DNA of 64,000 bases from Staphylococcus muscae. GTDB lineage: Bacteria > Bacillota > Bacilli > Staphylococcales > Staphylococcaceae. Location of the stretch: assembly GCF_003019275.1 (NCBI RefSeq), contig NZ_CP027848.1, positions 1,426,001-1,490,000 of the forward strand. Reading direction: 5' to 3'. Below the pieces are notes generated by a model that was given only the letters and a program-made list of their open reading frames with translations, had not been told where the DNA came from and ran no database searches. Every line of letters starts with the position of its first letter. Within the stretch, counting starts at the first letter, position 1. Shown piece after piece: positions 54,411 through 62,803 of the stretch. The position numbers and the translations under genes are program-made.

Positions 54411-55202
54411 TTGATACGAATGAGTGTACTTGCGAGTGGTAGCACAGGAAACGCCACTTATATAGAGAATGACAAAGGCAGTCTACTTGTCGACGTAGGT
54501 TTGACAGGTAAGAAGATGGAAGGCTTATTTGAACAAATAGACCGAAAAATTGAAAACCTGAACGGTATTCTAGTGACACATGAGCATGTCGATCATATTA
54601 AAGGATTAGGTGTAATTGCGCGCAAATACGGACTGCCTATTTATGCGAACGAAAAAACATGGTCGTGCATCGAAAAGAAAGACAGCAAAATTCCAACAGA
54701 TCAGAAATTTATTTTTAAACCATATGAAACAAAGTCAATCGCAGGTTTTGATATCGAATCATTCAGTGTGTCTCATGATGCGATTGATCCGCAATTTTAT
54801 ATTTTTCATAACGATTATAAGAAATTGACGCTGATCACAGATACAGGTTATGTATCCGATCGTATGAAAGGCATGATTCGTGGTAGTGATGCTTTCGTAT
54901 TTGAGAGTAACCATGATGTCGATATGTTACGAATGGGACGTTATCCGTGGAAGACGAAGCAACGTATTCTGAGCGATATGGGGCATGTATCCAATGAAGA
55001 TGCGGCCTATGCTATGAGAGATGTCATCACAGGTCAGACGAAACGCATTTACCTATCACATCTGTCTCAAGACAACAATATGAAAGATTTGGCGCGTATG
55101 AGCGTGGGTCAAATATTGCAAGAGCATGATATTGATACGACGAATGAACTAAAATTGTGTGATACGGATAAAGAACAAGCAACACCTATCTATACGTTAT
55201 AA
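54411..55202 (+). CDS. walJ: Metallo-beta-lactamase-fold protein WalJ (YycJ)
   Basis: A 263-residue metallo-hydrolase with [14 protein letters not shown] at the N-terminus, the metal-binding [12 protein letters not shown] near residue 59 and SHLSQDNN near residue 218. YycJ proteins are linked to DNA mismatch repair/exonuclease activity in Bacillus relatives. It starts at TTG 54411 behind AAAGGGTGGT. It is the last gene of the wal operon. Confidence 0.92.
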   Translation: MIRMSVLASGSTGNATYIENDKGSLLVDVGLTGKKMEGLFEQIDRKIENLNGILVTHEHVDHIKGLGVIARKYGLPIYANEKTWSCIEKKDSKIPTDQKFIFKPYETKSIAGFDIESFSVSHDAIDPQFYIFHNDYKKLTLITDTGYVSDRMKGMIRGSDAFVFESNHDVDMLRMGRYPWKTKQRILSDMGHVSNEDAAYAMRDVITGQTKRIYLSHLSQDNNMKDLARMSVGQILQEHDIDTTNELKLCDTDKEQATPIYTL

Positions 55203-55218
55203 GGAAATTGAACAATGA

Positions 55219-55270
55219 AGGCCGTGATGATCACAGAGCAATGAACGCTGTGTACGTCATGGTCTTTTTT
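55219..55270 (+). terminator. Terminator of the wal operon
   Basis: GGCCGTGATG...CGTCATGGTC with an inner CACAG...CTGTG arm gives an imperfect hairpin, followed by TTTTTT. Confidence 0.7.
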
Positions 55271-55311
55271 GTGTATAGTATAAATGAATAAATGCACAAA
55301 TATGCAATGAA

Positions 55312-55529
55312 TTATCCCCAAAACTGTACACAAAAATATCAACAAAATGTACTATCCACATGTTAATAAAGAGCTTACCAACAGAGTTATACACATATCC
55401 ACAGAATTATCCACAAAAAGAAGGGTAAATGTTTGTTTTTAAATAGTTGTTCTATACATAGGATGCATAAAAAGAAGAGATAGTGTGAATAAGTTAATAA
55501 CATGTGGATAACTTATCGAATTATACACA
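55312..55529. other. DnaA-box cluster upstream of rlmH
   Basis: Perfect DnaA boxes (TTATNCACA) lie at 55387-55395, 55407-55415, 55484-55492 (reverse), 55503-55511 (reverse) and 55521-55529. One-mismatch boxes are at 55312-55320, 55352-55360 and 55395-55403. That is eight boxes in 218 bases, as dense as oriC, 30 kb from dnaA. No ORF lies in this gap. Confidence 0.85.
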
Positions 55530-55542
55530 TAAGGAGCATAAA

Positions 55543-56022
55543 ATGAAAATCACAGTAATTGCAGTTGGAAAATTGAAAGAAAAATACTGGAAGCAAGCGA
55601 TCGCAGAATATGAAAAACGACTCGGCACTTATACAAAAATAGACATTGTAGAAGTTCCTGATGAAAAAGCGCCTGAAACTATGAGCGATAAAGAAGTAGA
55701 ACAAGTAAAATACAAAGAAGGACAACGTATTTTAGCTAAAATCAAACCACAATCTACCGTCATTACATTAGAAATACAAGGCAAGATGTTGAGCTCGGAA
55801 GCACTCGCACAAGAAATCCAGCAACGCATGACGCGTGGCACAAGTGACTTTACATTTGTCATCGGTGGTTCTAACGGCCTGCATCAAGATGTGATGAACC
55901 GTAGCGATTATGCGTTGTCATTCAGTAAAATGACCTTCCCACATCAAATGATGCGTGTGATATTGTTGGAGCAAGTGTATCGTGCGTTTAAGATCATGCG
56001 TGGAGAAGCATACCATAAATGA
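55543..56022 (+). CDS. rlmH: 23S rRNA pseudouridine1915-N3-methyltransferase (OrfX)
   Basis: A 159-residue SPOUT methyltransferase ([16 protein letters not shown] start; [13 protein letters not shown] and the knot end [20 protein letters not shown]). It methylates pseudouridine 1915 of 23S rRNA. ATG 55543 follows AAGGAG. The last 18 bases form the SCC attachment site. It is intact, and no SCC recombinase genes are seen downstream. Confidence 0.97.
   Translation: MKITVIAVGKLKEKYWKQAIAEYEKRLGTYTKIDIVEVPDEKAPETMSDKEVEQVKYKEGQRILAKIKPQSTVITLEIQGKMLSSEALAQEIQQRMTRGTSDFTFVIGGSNGLHQDVMNRSDYALSFSKMTFPHQMMRVILLEQVYRAFKIMRGEAYHK
56005..56022 (+). other. SCC chromosomal attachment site (attB) at the end of rlmH
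   Basis: GAAGCATACCATAAATGA matches the attB core used by SCC elements in staphylococci (GAAGCATATCATAAATGA in S. aureus), with one silent change. Confidence 0.85.
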
Positions 56023-56107
56023 TGCGGTTTTTTGGAATCACATCACTATCAGATAAGCAGAAGCATTCTCTAAAATACCTTTAAGTAGTTGTTGAAAGGA
56101 GATATTA

Positions 56108-56899
56108 ATAATAAGTACATTAGATATAATAAGTTATTATCGTAGATTTAAAGATGATGTCGAAAAAAGACTCTCTATACCTTTTCATTATGTATTATTT
56201 GGCATAGCATTGATCATTTGGTGTTTAGGCTACCGAATAGATAAATTAAGCAATTTTGTAAATAAAGATTTGAAGAATAAAGTCTTACATACATTTTCAT
56301 TGATATACGACCATCTCATTTTATGTACATTTATATTTATATGTATAGTTCTTATCATTTTATTTATTTATAAGGGGCTAGGTACGTATAAATTTACCTT
56401 TAATGAAAAAGAGTACACGGATGGTACAAGTAGATCAGTTAATTATGTTGCCGCAATAAATAGAATTATTAATTTATATATATTGATACTTACAAAGTAT
56501 TGGATTTATTATTTTCTTGTTTTGTTATTTTTTAATAATGTCAGATATGATTATTTGAGTGAGAGATCCATTGAAATTAATTCAGGACTAGGAATACTCA
56601 AGATTTTAATATTAATTTCATATATATTAAAATCTATTTTTATTCTAAAAATTCCTATTGATAGAACAACTTTTAGAATTAATAGAGAAAAGTTGGAATT
56701 AAGATATATTATTTTGAATGAAAAGAATAGGTACTTGATTGTGAAGCCTTCTTATAGAGAAAAAACTATATATTATGTGGTGGAAAAAGAAATGATTAAC
56801 GGAAGTGATGACAGTTTTGAAATAATTAATCGTTCTGAAAACTGGGATGAAATTGTATATCACTTTGATTATTTATGTAATAAGAGAGACAACATGTAA
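56108..56899 (+). CDS. Four-helix membrane protein with an apparent ATA start, unknown function
   Basis: A continuous coding frame runs from the ribosome binding site to the stop at 56899, about 263 residues. It begins ISTLDIISYYRRFKDDVEKRL, followed by four hydrophobic stretches and a basic C-terminal domain. A near-perfect AAAGGAG lies at 56095-56101, but at the right distance the frame has only ATA codons (56108, 56111). The first conventional start is TTG 56210, which lacks a ribosome binding site and cuts off clearly protein-like sequence. Either an ATG mutated to ATA, or ATA is used. The gene is very AT-rich compared with the housekeeping genes around it. No family recognised. Confidence 0.6.
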   Translation: MISTLDIISYYRRFKDDVEKRLSIPFHYVLFGIALIIWCLGYRIDKLSNFVNKDLKNKVLHTFSLIYDHLILCTFIFICIVLIILFIYKGLGTYKFTFNEKEYTDGTSRSVNYVAAINRIINLYILILTKYWIYYFLVLLFFNNVRYDYLSERSIEINSGLGILKILILISYILKSIFILKIPIDRTTFRINREKLELRYIILNEKNRYLIVKPSYREKTIYYVVEKEMINGSDDSFEIINRSENWDEIVYHFDYLCNKRDNM

Positions 56900-57006
56900 A
56901 ATCCGAAACAGATATAACATAACGATCGAAATGAGTGACACGATGATCCATATTGTATGCAGAATTTGACATGCAACTTTGATAAATTTATTGAGAGGTG
57001 ACATAT

Positions 57007-57324
57007 ATGGAACTTAGTACTCAGATAAGAAAATATCGAAAAGCGGCGGGTCTGACTCAAGAAGCGTTGGCAGAAAAACTGAATACAACACGACAGTCAG
57101 TTTCAAAGTGGGAACAAGGTGTTTTGGAGCCTAACCTTCAGATGTTAAATGAATTAGCAACACTGTTTGAGATAAGTCTTGATGAATTAGTAAACGGTGT
57201 GCAGACTAAAAATTCTAGAGAAAGATTACCTATGAATTTTTGGGAATTTGCTAATGAAAAATGGTGGTTTATTTTAATCATTGTTCTTGTTATCTGTGGT
57301 ACTTTTGGACAAATTTTCGGATAG
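57007..57324 (+). CDS. XRE-family regulator with a C-terminal membrane helix
   Basis: A 105-residue protein with an HTH_3 domain (QIRKYRKAAGLTQEALAEKL and TTRQSVSKWEQGVLEPNL, residues 6-45) and a C-terminal hydrophobic helix (WWFILIIVLVICGTFGQIF). This small membrane-tethered HTH arrangement is common in Firmicutes accessory regions. ATG 57007 follows GAGAGGTG. It lies 37 bases before a CPBP protease gene, probably in one operon. Confidence 0.85.
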   Translation: MELSTQIRKYRKAAGLTQEALAEKLNTTRQSVSKWEQGVLEPNLQMLNELATLFEISLDELVNGVQTKNSRERLPMNFWEFANEKWWFILIIVLVICGTFGQIFG

Positions 57325-57361
57325 AATGTTGCCTACATAATTTTTTGAAAGAGGTCATTAG

Positions 57362-58204
57362 ATGGCAAAGACAGCCAAAATTTTAGGTATGGTTATATTA
57401 CTATTCTGCATTTCAGTATTTGCACAAAATTTAGGGGTATTATGGCATTTTTTCAATTGGAAAGGGTTAGAGTACGTATTGCATGGGGTGACTAACCTTA
57501 TTGTAACTGTAATGTTGATTAAATGGCTCGTTAACAAAGGATTAAAGAGCAAGTTGTCTGATTATCGTATAACGCATATTAAGATATTCCCATTGTGTGT
57601 CATTCTAGGTATAATTTTACCAGTAGTTGTTAATTTGATTTATATCACTTTTATACCAGGTGAGTTTGTAGTGACGCAATTAGATTCAATGACGGATTAT
57701 ATTGAAATGCTACTGTATACGGTGTTTATTTCAGGCATAGTTGCACCTATTGTGGAAGAAATGGTGTTTAGAGGTATACTTCTAAAATATGTTGAAGAGA
57801 AAACGAATATTGTTTTTGCAATCATTTTGAGTTCCTTTTTATTCAGTATTGTGCACTTATTTAATGGTAAATTAGAAGGCATTGACTTATATTTGTTAAT
57901 TTTAGCAGGATTTTTAGCAGGTACCATGTATGCTACTGCTTCGTATTATTTTAATTCTATATGGGCAGGTGTTGCCTTGCATATGTGCTGGAACATAGCA
58001 GGAATATTTACTGTTACTAGAGTTGAAGTAGATTACAGTCTTTTTCAGTACATTATCAAAATAGATAATGTTTGGTTGACTGGTGGCGAATACGGTATCG
58101 ATGCATCTTTCATTTCGATTTTAGGTTACATATCCGTCATTCTTATTTTGTGTATTTCAAAGGGCGTTAATCACAAGAATATAATATTAAATAAACCGAA
58201 CTAA
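57362..58204 (+). CDS. CPBP-family intramembrane metalloprotease
   Basis: A 280-residue protein with about eight membrane helices and the Abi/CAAX protease motifs: EEMVFRGILLKYVEE near residue 137, FSIVHLFNG near 160, and HMCWNIAG near 205. These supply the Glu-Glu and His residues for metal-dependent activity. Such proteins process lipid-modified peptides or confer self-immunity to bacteriocins. It follows the XRE regulator and starts behind AAAGAGG. Confidence 0.87.
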   Translation: MAKTAKILGMVILLFCISVFAQNLGVLWHFFNWKGLEYVLHGVTNLIVTVMLIKWLVNKGLKSKLSDYRITHIKIFPLCVILGIILPVVVNLIYITFIPGEFVVTQLDSMTDYIEMLLYTVFISGIVAPIVEEMVFRGILLKYVEEKTNIVFAIILSSFLFSIVHLFNGKLEGIDLYLLILAGFLAGTMYATASYYFNSIWAGVALHMCWNIAGIFTVTRVEVDYSLFQYIIKIDNVWLTGGEYGIDASFISILGYISVILILCISKGVNHKNIILNKPN

Positions 58205-58236
58205 CTATTGATTAGTTCGGTTTGCTTATTCTTTTT
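58196..58236. terminator. Shared terminator between the CPBP and ABC-F genes
   Basis: CCGAACTAA and TTAGTTCGG pair around a 6-base loop at 58196-58219, with T-rich sequence beyond. The two genes are convergent. Confidence 0.75.
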
Positions 58237-58246
58237 TTATCTGATA

Positions 58247-59818
58247 TCAATCATCAAGTTCAAGTTTTTTCTGGATGAGATTTTGAAATTCATGCTCTAA
58301 TTCATCTGTTGGCTCAATACTTAATCTGCTGAGTATCTCCGTTATTTTCATCTCAAGTATCATTTTTTCATCTTCTGTTGTACTTCTTTCTTGTTTCATT
58401 TGCTCAGATTTAAACTGGTTAAAATCACTTTCAAATATGTTGACCTCCTGATTCTCAATCATCAGGATTCGATTTGCCACTTTTTCAATAAAGCGTCTAT
58501 CATGAGAAGCGAAAATTAAAGTGCCTTCATAGTCTTGTAATAAAGATTCAAATGCATCTACTGCTTCCATATCTAGGAAGTTTGTTGGCTCATCTAATAT
58601 TAATATATTAACGTCACTTAGAAAAATCTTGGCAAGTGCAACCTTTACGCGTTCACCACCACTTAAAACTTTCACCCGTTTGTGAACATCATCTTTAAAA
58701 AAATACATTCTCGCAAGGACTGTTCGAATCAATGTTTCATTTTGTTTAGATGAATCTTGAATATTTTCTAATATAGATTTTTCAAGTTTTAATATATCTA
58801 AATTTTGACTGAAATAACCGATTTTAGCTGATGGTGAGAGTGAAACATTAGGATCATGATGAACAATCTTATTAATTAAGGTGCTTTTACCAACGCCATT
58901 ATCTCCAATAATTGCTAGTTTTTCACCACCACGAATATTGAAACTGGTTGGATTCCATAAGGTTTTGTTATTAACTAATCCTGTAAGATCTTCCACTCGA
59001 ATAACGATACGATTGTTTAATGATTCGGAATGAAGAATATCCATTTTAAATGGTTGAATCATTCTCGGTTGGTGTTTAATCTCCAATTGATTTAATCGTG
59101 TTTCTAATGACTTTGCAGTTTTTTGGAGCTTTTTTTGCTTATTCGCAAAATAGACGTTTATCCCTTTTTGTCTCGCATCCGAATCACTGAGATTTTTCGG
59201 TTTTTTCGTTGCTTGTTGTGCTTTTATTTTTTTAAGTTTGATTGCTTCTTGCAAGTGCTTTTTCTGATTTTCATATTCTTGATAGGCTAGTTGTTCTTGT
59301 CGTTCTTCTAATGCTTTTTGTTTCATGTAGTCGCTGTAATTTCCTTTGTACGTGTTGATTTTTCCATCTTTCAGTTCCCATATTGTCGTACATAATGTGT
59401 CCAAAAATGAGCGATCATGAGACACGATAATAAAGCTTCCATGCCAATTCTTCAATTGCTGTTCTAGCGCTTCTATATGTGTGATATCAAGGTTGGCTGT
59501 TGGTTCATCTGCGAGCAATAGTTCTGGTCTCTTATCCAATGCTTGTTGAATATATGTTTGTGTTACTTCGCCGTCGCTTTTGTGAGCATGCACAGTCTTT
59601 AATTGTGGTATATGTCCACATTGCGCATAATGTCTGACAGTCGCTTGTTCAGGCGAAATGCTATGATCGAGTATTTGAAGTAATGTTGTCTTTCCAGTGC
59701 CATTGCGCCCAACTAGCCCAATGCGTTCACCTTGATAAACTTGTAAATGATCGATGTCCAAAAGTAAGCGGTCTGCGATAGAGTACTTTATGTGAGAAGC
59801 TTCTAATAAAATGCTCAT
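58247..59818 (-). CDS. Vga-like ABC-F ribosome protection protein
   Basis: A 523-residue twin-ATPase protein without membrane segments. First NBD: Walker A GLVGRNGTGKTTLL (near residue 35), a degenerate signature (KSDGEVTQ) and LLADEPTANLD. Then a long charged interdomain linker (about 185-290) with ATKKPKNLSDSD. Second NBD: GDNGVGKSTLI, VLSGGERVKVALAKI and LDEPTNFLD. From memory it aligns end to end with Vga(A), which protects ribosomes from lincosamides, streptogramin A and pleuromutilins. The match is clear but incomplete, so it may be an intrinsic variant. It has an attenuator-type leader. Confidence 0.85.
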   Translation of the reverse strand: MSILLEASHIKYSIADRLLLDIDHLQVYQGERIGLVGRNGTGKTTLLQILDHSISPEQATVRHYAQCGHIPQLKTVHAHKSDGEVTQTYIQQALDKRPELLLADEPTANLDITHIEALEQQLKNWHGSFIIVSHDRSFLDTLCTTIWELKDGKINTYKGNYSDYMKQKALEERQEQLAYQEYENQKKHLQEAIKLKKIKAQQATKKPKNLSDSDARQKGINVYFANKQKKLQKTAKSLETRLNQLEIKHQPRMIQPFKMDILHSESLNNRIVIRVEDLTGLVNNKTLWNPTSFNIRGGEKLAIIGDNGVGKSTLINKIVHHDPNVSLSPSAKIGYFSQNLDILKLEKSILENIQDSSKQNETLIRTVLARMYFFKDDVHKRVKVLSGGERVKVALAKIFLSDVNILILDEPTNFLDMEAVDAFESLLQDYEGTLIFASHDRRFIEKVANRILMIENQEVNIFESDFNQFKSEQMKQERSTTEDEKMILEMKITEILSRLSIEPTDELEHEFQNLIQKKLELDD

Positions 59819-59852
59819 AAATTAATCCCCCTTAAAATAAGTGGAGACAAAA

Positions 59853-59884
59853 AATGCCCCCTATTTCATTCAGAATAGGAGGTC
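59853..59884 (-). terminator. Leader terminator (attenuator) before the Vga-like gene
   Basis: On the minus strand, CCTCCTATT (59882-59874) pairs with AATAGGGGG (59865-59857), followed by CATTTTTTG. It sits inside the 5' leader, 35-65 bases before the start codon. Confidence 0.75.
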
Positions 59885-60035
59885 TTAATCGACATAGGTG
59901 TCATCTAAAAGGCATAATTCTGCCTTAGATACCAATACAGATATACAATCCTATCCTGAAAAATAACAGTTGAAGACAGACTCATACAACATCAAATAAT
60001 GAGAATCCTTCAATTGTTTATGTTCAAAAATAGGA

Positions 60036-60047
60036 TTAGTAGCTCAT
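60036..60047 (-). CDS. Three-codon upstream ORF (Met-Ser-Tyr) in the Vga-like leader
   Basis: On the minus strand ATG-AGC-TAC-TAA follows AAAGGGTGA (60065-60057) by nine bases. It lies between the promoter and the attenuator. A ribosome stalled on such a short uORF by an antibiotic could change leader folding. Confidence 0.5.
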   Translation of the reverse strand: MSY

Positions 60048-60084
60048 GTAATTGGTTCACCCTTTCATTTATAATACTTACTCT

Positions 60085-60113
60085 TAACATATACATGATT
60101 TACATTCTTGTCA
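60085..60113 (-). promoter_or_regulatory. Promoter of the Vga-like gene
   Basis: On the minus strand, TTGACA (60113-60108) and TATGTT (60090-60085) are separated by exactly 17 bases. It gives a leader of about 260 bases before the ABC-F start codon. Confidence 0.7.
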
Positions 60114-60241
60114 AATAGTTACATTTTATAAGGTGATTTTGATTTTAAATAACCGCTCATTCCTATAAACAGACCGGTTGCGCCATAACTACTGACAAGC
60201 ATGAATAAAAGACATACGATATAGGTGAAGGAGGGATGATG

Positions 60242-60697
60242 ATGAAACAACTACTCAATGTCCATTTAAATTTGGATACGAATTCAACCACCACAGATGT
60301 AACAATTAACACGCATGATTCAGCACTGGGAACAGACTTGTTGAAGTACATACAACAGTACGAAGCACCGCATAGTAAAATTGGTGTAAAAACAGAACAG
60401 GGTGTTCACCTTGTACTTAAAACAGACATTATCTTTGCGGAGATATTTGAAAAGCAACTGACGATTGTGACAACAGAACATGCTTACACAACACGAATGA
60501 CACTTCAACGATTACAACAAGCATTAGCAGACCGTCAATTTGTACAGATCAGTAAATCATCTCTCGTCAATATTGACTATATTACAAAAGTAGCACCTTC
60601 GTTTTCTGGGAATTTGTATGCAACACTAACCAATCAACAAAAAGTCACAATATCTAGAAGGTATGTTAAAAAATTAATGCAAAGTTTAGGAATATAG
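60242..60697 (+). CDS. LytTR-domain DNA-binding regulator
   Basis: A 151-residue protein. The N-terminal part (1-60) is unrecognised. The C-terminal LytTR domain (residues about 65-150) shows DIIFAEIFEKQLTIVTTEHAY, FVQISKSSLVNIDYI and the end TISRRYVKKLMQSLG. There is no receiver domain. Of three consecutive ATG codons, 60242 is best spaced from GAAGGAGG. It pairs with the DUF3021 gene 12 bases downstream, a common pairing in Firmicutes in which the membrane protein controls the regulator. Confidence 0.9.
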   Translation: MKQLLNVHLNLDTNSTTTDVTINTHDSALGTDLLKYIQQYEAPHSKIGVKTEQGVHLVLKTDIIFAEIFEKQLTIVTTEHAYTTRMTLQRLQQALADRQFVQISKSSLVNIDYITKVAPSFSGNLYATLTNQQKVTISRRYVKKLMQSLGI

Positions 60698-60709
60698 GGA
60701 GGAGAAATT

Positions 60710-61099
60710 ATGAAAAAAATGATAAAATCAATGCTTATGGCAATAGGAATTGGTAGTTCTATTACGCTGTTTGTTATCCCGATATATAATATTCAAATGG
60801 GCATTCAAGATGTTTTGGGGCTCTATGTGATTTGGGTAGTGTGTGGTTTTTTACCGATTGTCTATCAAAATGAACGTATGCCACTTGCATTGCAACTCTT
60901 GATTCACTTTAGTGGAAGTATCATTGCGTTCTTTATTATTTCAACGCTCAATGATTGGGTGCCATTAAAAGTAGAGGCATTAGTTGGTGCATTCATCATT
61001 TTCACAATGATATTTCTTGTTATTTGGTTCATATTCTTCATAATCAATGTAAAACAAAGCAAGCAGATCAATAAAAAAATTAAAGAAACACAAAAGTAA
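60710..61099 (+). CDS. DUF3021-family membrane protein
   Basis: A 129-residue protein with four membrane helices (about residues 9-27, 38-55, 62-80 and 88-112) and a Lys-rich cytoplasmic tail. It follows the LytTR gene with its own GGAGG. DUF3021 proteins are typical partners of small LytTR regulators. Confidence 0.85.
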   Translation: MKKMIKSMLMAIGIGSSITLFVIPIYNIQMGIQDVLGLYVIWVVCGFLPIVYQNERMPLALQLLIHFSGSIIAFFIISTLNDWVPLKVEALVGAFIIFTMIFLVIWFIFFIINVKQSKQINKKIKETQK

Positions 61100-61590
61100 C
61101 AACAAAAAAGTGTGTAAGAGATTGAAACATTGTGCAGTTTCTTCGCACTTTTTAAGTTGATTGAGAAGTAAAGCGTTTAGACTGACGGCATACTTATTTT
61201 TTGAATGGAGTTCATTAAAAGTTACCGTTTGAGACAAATTGCTGAGATATTTTTAACATGATAAAAATTAAATAGCATATAAGAAGTAGTGAGAAACTTT
61301 ATGATTGTAAGTTTTTCACTACTTTTTTGTTTCAAAGGTGTCATTATCGTATCAGCATGGGAAGTTAGTAACAATAACAGAAATAATAGCTAGTTAGTCG
61401 GTAAGCAATGAGTTGTGTTAAATTAGCGAAATTTAGAAATAGTAAGATTCCGTAGACTTTAGTCAAGACAGTAAAAACGTTAAGAGTATAAAACAAGTTT
61501 AATTGACCAAATCATTGTGATATCAAAGATAGGTGTGAGCATAAGTATATGAATAAATTGTTATTTAAACATAGTAAAATCAGGAAAACT
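61100..61590. other. Gap before the toxin array; no coding sequence seen
   Basis: AT-rich, with no ORF having a ribosome binding site. A hairpin with a T-run lies at 61284-61328 (AAGTAGTGAGAAACTT pairing with AAGTTTTTCACTACTT), possibly the end of the LytTR-DUF3021 transcript. Confidence 0.5.
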
Positions 61591-61680
61591 GGAGTTCGAC
61601 TAAAAAGTATGAAACAGTTTAATATAAAAGTAAGTTGTCTATCCTTTAGACGTCAAATGACGTAGAAAGGGGGATTGAAG

Positions 61681-61779
61681 TTGCACGATGTATTCTATCA
61701 TGTAACGACCACAGTGATGAGTGGTTGTATAGTCGCCTTGTTTGCGCATTGGCTACGTAAACGAGATGAGAAAAAATAG
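61681..61779 (+). CDS. Fst-family type I toxin, array copy 1
   Basis: A 32-residue peptide from TTG 61681: hydrophobic core VTTTVMSGCIVALFAHWL, then RKRDEKK. The single membrane helix and charged tail match Fst/PepA1 toxins. AAAGGGGG lies 9-16 bases upstream, and the leader CCTTTAGACGTC AAAT GACGTAGAAAGG can pair and hide it. The start codon and first residues (HDVFYH) differ from copies 2 and 3 (IGTLFH), while the rest is nearly the same. Confidence 0.82.
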   Translation: MHDVFYHVTTTVMSGCIVALFAHWLRKRDEKK

Positions 61780-61796
61780 ACGATGAAGCCAAACCA

Positions 61797-61863
61797 AATA
61801 AACCCCTACACTAGTTCCAGTAGTGTGGGGGTTTGGGGATTGAAAATGATTGATGTATTCTTC
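61797..61863 (-). ncRNA. Predicted antitoxin RNA of array copy 1
   Basis: A minus-strand TATAAT (61875-61870) would start an RNA near 61863. Its 5' end covers GATGTATTCT (61852-61861), which recurs in the toxin start region (61687-61696), giving 10 perfectly complementary bases. It ends in the hairpin AAACCCCTACACTA / TAGTGTGGGGGTTT (61800-61834). Length is about 66 nt, like Fst RNAII. The -35 is weak. Transcription is inferred. Confidence 0.7.
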
Positions 61864-62150
61864 TATTACATTATAACACTTCGTCCAGAAAAAGAAAAAT
61901 TAGGAAAGTTTAGATTTTGTGTTTGGATAGCATGAATAATATGAAAAACTGTAAAATTTATAAAGTAGTTAAATAGTAAGAAATACTGATATGACAATGT
62001 TTGTTAGTCGAATATTATAAAGGGAAAATCAGAAATACTATACAGAAATTAAAAGAATGGAGTTCGACTAAAAAGTGTGAAACAGTTTAATATAAAAGTA
62101 AGTCGTCTATCCTTTAGACGTCAAATGACGTAGAAAGGGGGTGGATGTAT

Positions 62151-62249
62151 ATGATCGGGACACTCTTTCATGTCGCAACCACAGTAATAAGTGGTTGTAT
62201 AGTTGCCTTGTTTGCGCATTGGCTACGTAAACGAGACGAGAAAAAATAG
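62151..62249 (+). CDS. Fst-family type I toxin, array copy 2
   Basis: A 32-residue peptide from ATG 62151: MIGTLFHVATTVISGCIVAL and so on, ending RKRDEKK. AAAGGGGGTGG (62134-62144) precedes it at good spacing. It appears identical to copy 3. The leader stem over the ribosome binding site is conserved. Confidence 0.85.
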   Translation: MIGTLFHVATTVISGCIVALFAHWLRKRDEKK

Positions 62250-62265
62250 ACGATGAAGCCAAACC

Positions 62266-62333
62266 AAATAAACCCCCACACTAGTAACAGTAGTGTGGGG
62301 GTTTTGGTGTATGATATGATTGGAACACTCTTC
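62266..62333 (-). ncRNA. Predicted antitoxin RNA of array copy 2
   Basis: A minus-strand TATAAT (62345-62340) would start the RNA near 62333. The 5' end covers ATGATTGGAACACTCTT (62316-62332), which matches the toxin start ATGATCGGGACACTCTT (62151-62167) at 15 of 17 bases. The terminator stem is at 62270-62305. Confidence 0.7.
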
Positions 62334-62620
62334 TATTACATTATAACACTTCGTCCAGAAAAAGAAAAATTAGGAAAGTTTAGATTCTGTGTTTGGATAG
62401 CATAAATAATATGAAAAACTGTAAAATTTATAAAGCAGTTAAATAGTAAGGAATATTGATATGACAATGTTTGTTAGTCGAATATTATAAAGGGAAAATC
62501 AGAAATACTATACAGAAATTAAAAGAATGGAGTTCGACTAAAAAGTGTGAAACAGTTTAATATAAAAGTAAGTCGTCTATCCTTTAGACGTCAAATGACG
62601 TAGAAAGGGGGTGGATGTAT

Positions 62621-62719
62621 ATGATCGGGACACTCTTTCATGTCGCAACCACAGTAATAAGTGGTTGTATAGTTGCCTTGTTTGCGCATTGGCTACGTAA
62701 ACGAGACGAGAAAAAATAG
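62621..62719 (+). CDS. Fst-family type I toxin, array copy 3
   Basis: A 32-residue peptide, apparently base-identical to copy 2, from ATG 62621 with AAAGGGGGTGG upstream. The unit ends soon after its antisense promoter, so this copy lacks the trailing spacer seen after copies 1 and 2. Confidence 0.85.
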   Translation: MIGTLFHVATTVISGCIVALFAHWLRKRDEKK

Positions 62720-62735
62720 ACGATGAAGCCAAACC

Positions 62736-62803
62736 AAATAAACCCCCACACTAGTAACAGTAGTGTGGGGGTTTTGGTGTATGATATGATTGGAACACTC
62801 TTC
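62736..62803 (-). ncRNA. Predicted antitoxin RNA of array copy 3
   Basis: Same layout as copy 2, shifted by 470 bases: TATAAT at 62815-62810 (minus), repeat of the toxin start at 62786-62802 and terminator stem at 62740-62775. Confidence 0.7.

Noticed and set aside
60060-60080. Possible second SCC att core (minus strand AAGTATTATAAATGA)
   Set aside because: It lacks the GAAGC and TATC parts of the core and overlaps the expected transcript start of the Vga-like gene; the similarity is in AT-rich bases.
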